The notes under the pieces are model-generated. The model had not been told where the DNA came from. It ran no database searches and was given only the letters and a program-made list of their open reading frames with translations. From Caballeronia jiangsuensis (GTDB lineage Bacteria > Pseudomonadota > Gammaproteobacteria > Burkholderiales > Burkholderiaceae): 45,308 nt of DNA. Where the stretch lies: the NCBI GenBank assembly GCA_000648925.1, contig JFHF01000057.1, positions 1-45,308 on the forward strand. The letters are read 5' to 3'. The stretch's first letter is position 1; each line of letters begins with the position of its first letter. The position numbers were made by a program, and so were the translations under genes. This document shows, piece after piece, positions 42,034 through 45,308 of this stretch.

Positions 42034-43182
42034 TTAGAGAGACTCCGTCAGCATGCGTCGATAGTCGTCGGCGCTCGCCTCGCGCGGATTCGTCTTGTGG
42101 CAATGATCGGCGAGCGCACCCTTCACCACCTTGTCGAACATGCTTTCTTCGACGCCCATCTGCGAAAGGCGCGTCGGCAAGCCGAGGCGCGCGGTCATGT
42201 CGTGCACGGCCTGCGCGACATCGGCGTTCTCCGCGAGGTTCATCACGCGGCGCATGCGTGCGAAGCGCCGGTCCGCGACGACCGTCGGCGCGCTCTCGTT
42301 GAAGCGCAGCACCGCGGGCAACACCACCGCGTTCAGCGTGCCGTGATGCAGCGACGTGCGTCCGTTCACCGCGAGCCCGCCCAGCGGATGCGACAGCGAA
42401 TGCACGCAGCCCAGGCCCTTCTGGAACGCCATCGCGCCCTGCATCGATGCGGACATCATGTTCAGGCGCGCATCGCGATCCTGGCCGTCGCGCGTCGCGC
42501 GCTCGATATTGGCCCACGCGCGTTCGAGTCCGTCGAGCGCGATGCCGTCGGCGGGCGGATTGAAGGCGGGCGCGAGGAACGTTTCGATGCAATGCGCGAT
42601 CGCGTCCATGCCCGTGGCGGCGGTGAGCGACGGCGGCAGGCCGAGCGTCAGCGACGGATCGCAGATCGCGGATTTCGGCAGCAGATGCCAGGAATGGAAG
42701 CCCAGCTTGCGCCCGTCTTCGAGGATGATGATTGCGCCGCGCGCCACTTCGCTGCCCGTGCCCGACGTGGTCGGCACCGCGATCAGCGGCGCGGACCGCT
42801 CGGTGATCTTGCCGCTGCCGCCTTCGATCGTCGCGAAGCTCGTCAGGGGCGCGTCGTGCGTCGCCGCGATCGCGACGCCTTTCGCCAGATCGATCGACGA
42901 GCCGCCGCCCACCGCGATCAGCCCGTCGCAGCCTTCGCGACGGTATTGCTCCGCGGCGCGCATGACCATCGCTTCGGTCGGATTCGAAGGCGTGTCGTCG
43001 AACACCGGCAGCGCGCCCAGCTTCGCGCTTTCGATCACGCGATCGGCGAGTCCCGCCGCCGCGACGCCTTTATCGGTGATGACGAGCGGACGCTTCACGC
43101 CGATGCGCGCGCATTCGCTTTCCAGCGACTGAAGCGCGTCGTAGCCGAGATGGATATGAGTCAGGTAGAAGATGTAGGCCAT
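42034..43182 (-). CDS. Iron-containing (group III) alcohol dehydrogenase
   Basis: A 382-residue dehydroquinate-synthase-fold NAD(P)-linked dehydrogenase. It has the cofactor loop IAVGGGSSIDLAKGVAIAAT, AVPTTSGTGSEVARGAII, DPSLTLGLPPSLTAATGMDA and the iron ligands in the stretch MDAIAHCIETFLAP (Asp/His), then KGLGCVHSLSHPLGG and HHGTLNAVVLP. It oxidises or reduces a small alcohol/aldehyde; it most resembles 4-hydroxybutyrate- or 1,3-propanediol-type enzymes, but the substrate is not fixed by sequence. It is first in a tight operon with a thioesterase and LivHMGF. Only about 65 bases separate it from the upstream threonine aldolase gene, so the promoter may lie there or farther up. Confidence 0.9.
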   Translation of the reverse strand: MAYIFYLTHIHLGYDALQSLESECARIGVKRPLVITDKGVAAAGLADRVIESAKLGALPVFDDTPSNPTEAMVMRAAEQYRREGCDGLIAVGGGSSIDLAKGVAIAATHDAPLTSFATIEGGSGKITERSAPLIAVPTTSGTGSEVARGAIIILEDGRKLGFHSWHLLPKSAICDPSLTLGLPPSLTAATGMDAIAHCIETFLAPAFNPPADGIALDGLERAWANIERATRDGQDRDARLNMMSASMQGAMAFQKGLGCVHSLSHPLGGLAVNGRTSLHHGTLNAVVLPAVLRFNESAPTVVADRRFARMRRVMNLAENADVAQAVHDMTARLGLPTRLSQMGVEESMFDKVVKGALADHCHKTNPREASADDYRRMLTESL

Positions 43183-43247
43183 GAGGCGGGAACCGGTGAG
43201 GAATGTGCGGGCATGTTGGAGCGCTGTGAGGCGCGTGTCAATCGGGG

Positions 43248-44303
43248 TTAGGTCGACGCGGCCAGCGTGCGCACGTCATCGACGAAGCGTTCGACGGTTT
43301 CGCGCTTCGTGTCCCATGCGCACATCAGACGGCAGCCGCCGGAACCGATGAACTGATAGAAGCGCCAGCCCTTCGCACGCAGCGCGGCGGCGACGTGCGC
43401 CGGCAGTTCCGCGAACACCGCGTTCGATTCGGGCTTGAAGAGCAGGCTCACGCCGGGAATCTCGACGAGGCGCTCGGCCATCAGTTGCGCCATCGCGTTT
43501 GCATGACGCGCGTTGCGCAGCCACACGTCGTCATCGAGCAGGCCGAGCCATGGTGCGGAGATGAAGCGCATTTTCGATGCGAGCTGTCCCGCCTGCTTGA
43601 GGCGATACGCGAAATCGGCGGCGAGCGCCTTGTCGAAGAACACGACCGCTTCGCCCACCGGCAAACCGTTCTTCGTGCCGCCGAAGCACAGCACGTCGAC
43701 GCCCGCGCGCCACGTGATCTCCGACGGATGCACGCCGAGCGTCGCGACCGCGTTGGCGAAACGCGCGCCGTCCATGTGCACTTTCAGATGACGGCGCTTC
43801 GCGATCGCGGCGATCGCGCGGATTTCCTCGACCGTGTACACCGTACCGACTTCCGTCGACTGCGTGAGCGCGACGACCTTCGGCTTCGGATAGTGGATGT
43901 CCGCGCGTTTCGTGACGAGTTCCTCGATTGCATCGGGCGTGAGCTTGCCGTTCTCGCCGCGCGCGGTGAGCAGCTTCGAGCCGCCCGAGAAGAACTCGGG
44001 GCCGCCGCATTCATCGGTTTCGATATGCGCGAGTTCGTGGCAGATCACCGAGTGATACGACTGACACAACGAAGCGAGCGCCAGCGAATTCGCCGCGGTG
44101 CCGTTGAATACGAAGAAGACTTCGCAATCGGTCTGGAAGAGATCGCGGATGCGGTCGCAGACTTGCGTGGTCCACGAATCGTCGCCGTAGGCGGGTTCGT
44201 GGCCGCTCGTGTTGGAATTGATGAGCGCCTGCAGCGCTTCGGGGCAGATGCCTGCGTAATTGTCGGAGGCGAAATGCTGGATCGGGTCCGTGGACGCTGT
44301 CAT
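43248..44303 (-). CDS. ltaE: Low-specificity L-threonine aldolase
   Basis: A 351-residue PLP enzyme of the beta-eliminating lyase family that splits threonine or allo-threonine to glycine and acetaldehyde. The opening FASDNYAGICPEALQALI, YGDDSWTTQVCDRI, FVFNGTAANSLALASLC, HELAHIETDECGGPEF, HMDGARFANA (PLP-binding Asp) and FGGTKNGLPVGEAVVF with the Schiff-base Lys are all present. Length fits the family. The start ATG is preceded by GGCCATCACAGCGATCCC, without a strong Shine-Dalgarno. It lies upstream of the alcohol dehydrogenase operon in the same direction. Confidence 0.94.
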   Translation of the reverse strand: MTASTDPIQHFASDNYAGICPEALQALINSNTSGHEPAYGDDSWTTQVCDRIRDLFQTDCEVFFVFNGTAANSLALASLCQSYHSVICHELAHIETDECGGPEFFSGGSKLLTARGENGKLTPDAIEELVTKRADIHYPKPKVVALTQSTEVGTVYTVEEIRAIAAIAKRRHLKVHMDGARFANAVATLGVHPSEITWRAGVDVLCFGGTKNGLPVGEAVVFFDKALAADFAYRLKQAGQLASKMRFISAPWLGLLDDDVWLRNARHANAMAQLMAERLVEIPGVSLLFKPESNAVFAELPAHVAAALRAKGWRFYQFIGSGGCRLMCAWDTKRETVERFVDDVRTLAAST

Positions 44304-44388
44304 GGGATCGCTGTGATGGCCTTGTCGGAACGAGGCGCGCGCGACGGATGGCGTCGCGCGGCCGGCAGTTCGGCCATTCTAGCGGCTC

Positions 44389-44416
44389 GGATCGGCGCGC
44401 GCCGTGGCGCCGATCC
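44389..44416 (-). terminator. Hairpin after the small glycine-zipper gene
   Basis: GGATCGGCG pairs perfectly with CGCCGATCC around a ten-base loop; the stem can be extended by about three pairs. It lies between the 3' end of the small gene and the ltaE start. No T-run follows on the minus strand, so it may be a weak terminator or an mRNA-end stabiliser. Confidence 0.4.
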
Positions 44417-44447
44417 GGGCGATGCTTGTTTGCCGTCTTACTTGGTC

Positions 44448-44684
44448 TTACTTGGCGTCCGTCCCGCTCGCCGCGTTGGCTTGTTGCGCCTTCTTGTCCT
44501 TCTTGCTGGCTTCGTGATGGCCGATCGCGCAGCCACCGACCGCGCCCGCCGTGCCGTGCTTGCCCGCGACGTGTCCCGCCACGCCGCCGACCGCCGCGCC
44601 TTCGATGCAGCCCTTGGCCTGCGCCGCGCCGGTGGCGGCGAGCATGGCGGACGTCAGTGCGATCAATGCGATTTTGCGACTCAT
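44448..44684 (-). CDS. Small exported glycine-zipper protein
   Basis: A 78-residue protein. Residues 1-23 are a signal peptide (MSRKIALIALTSAMLAATGA, cleavage likely after AQA). The mature part has glycine-zipper spacing, GAAVGGVAGHVAGKHGTAGA followed by VGGCAIGHH, with two Cys residues, and ends in a Lys/Ala-rich polar tail. Such proteins are usually periplasmic or envelope-associated. The frame is open far upstream through the repeat element, but the ATG at 44684 has an AGGGAG Shine-Dalgarno and starts the signal peptide. Function unknown. Confidence 0.8.
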   Translation of the reverse strand: MSRKIALIALTSAMLAATGAAQAKGCIEGAAVGGVAGHVAGKHGTAGAVGGCAIGHHEASKKDKKAQQANAASGTDAK

Positions 44685-44789
44685 GGTGCTTCTCCCTCTT
44701 CCCGTTGAACGTGATGGGAGCGTTGCATGTGATGTGCCTGACAGGCTGTAAGTGTTGGTGGGGGGGTTGGGAGGGCGGTTTGCTTGGGT

Positions 44790-45308
44790 TGTCGCCGGAT
44801 CCCGGTTTGTTTTTGGTCTATTAGCGTTGCCCCTATGCGGGGCGGCAGTCACTTTCTTTGCTGCTGCAAAGAAAGTAACCAAAGAAACAGCTATCCCCAG
44901 CCTAAGCACTTCACACCGGCCGCGGCACAGGCGATTGGCCTAATGGCCCGGCAGTAGCGAGTGCCCTCACAAGCAGACAAGGACTTGGACCGCGCACGGT
45001 CTGACACATCGCACCACTCGCCTCGCTGGTTCAGCACCAAATAGCTCCGGCCCGCTTCGCGGCCGATGGGTCAATCGGGTGTGCGCGCGCGCGCTCCTTC
45101 TCGACGGTTTCCCTCGCATACCCGACGGCAGCGCGTAGCGCTGTGCCGAAGCTATTTGGTGCTGAACCAGTCAGTGAATGGGTGCGATGTGTCAGACCGT
45201 GCGCGAGCCAAGCCCGGTTGGGCCTGTGAGGGCGACACTTAGGCGAGGGCCACGCGCGGCTGGCAAGCATGGCCAACGTGCGTGTGACCGCGGGCGATGA
45301 GAAGCTGC
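44790..45308 (-). repeat. Palindromic intergenic element, copy C (inverted, cut by window end)
   Basis: The left tip TCGCCGGATCCCG, GGTCTATTAGCG and the ACTTTCTTTGC-TGCT-GCAAAGAAAGT hairpin are as in copies A and B. The sequence after the hairpin (AGCTATCCCCAGCCTAAGCA) matches the right half of A and B read backward, so this copy is inverted relative to them. The inner inverted pair CTGGTTCAGCACCAAATAGC (near 45027) and GCTATTTGGTGCTGAACCAG (near 45150) is especially clean. The right arm lies beyond the window. About 105 bases between the small gene and this element hold only its upstream region. Confidence 0.9.

Overview
The window is GC-rich and reads as a chromosome segment of a Burkholderia sensu lato bacterium (Burkholderia, Paraburkholderia or Caballeronia). 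This is inferred from protein style, the valS/uvrD/mtnN/galU housekeeping set, a complete inositol (iol) locus with an IolC-DUF2090 fusion, and a family of about 600 bp palindromic intergenic elements. No rRNA, tRNA, CRISPR array or intact transposase was seen.

Layout. (1) 1-10.4 kb: the tail of a repeat element, a small membrane protein, an exported peroxiredoxin, then a signalling block (degenerate EAL-HDOD protein, PAS-GGDEF-EAL protein, HDOD protein, an unrecognised protein, a methyl-accepting chemotaxis protein) and a fosmidomycin-resistance-type MFS pump. (2) 10.4-20.7 kb: mostly core genes: prpE, a two-gene unit of unknown function behind a near-consensus Fur box, mtnN overlapping uvrD, divergent valS, galU and tusA. 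(3) 20.8-24.9 kb: an AT-richer accessory island. It holds an overlapping vWA - PP2C phosphatase - kinase operon of the TerY-P type, and an orphan HigA-type antitoxin whose HigB toxin gene has decayed. (4) 24.9-37.5 kb: the myo-inositol locus. An RpiR-type regulator, iolG and a second Gfo/Idh/MocA dehydrogenase run leftward; a CUT2 sugar ABC transporter, iolC-DUF2090, iolD, iolE and iolB run rightward. The divergent promoter region carries a GGAA-N6-TTCC palindrome matching known IolR operators. (5) 38.1-43.2 kb: a tight leftward operon of an iron-type alcohol dehydrogenase, an acyl-CoA thioesterase and a LivHMGF-type ABC transporter with no binding protein. (6) 43.2-45.3 kb: threonine aldolase, a small exported glycine-zipper protein, and another repeat element.

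The palindromic element occurs four times: the right tip at 1-36, full copies at 35064-35712 and 37495-38105, and an inverted, truncated copy from 44790 to the window end. Two copies in the same orientation bracket iolEB and separate it from iolCD.

Most notable: the TerY-P-like triad, whose kinase is fused to an OB-like domain and a C-terminal membrane anchor and has Arg at the usual ATP-binding Lys position; the Fur-box unit of two unknown genes; the fossil higB; and the palindromic element family. All functional calls come from reading sequence and motifs; no database search was run.
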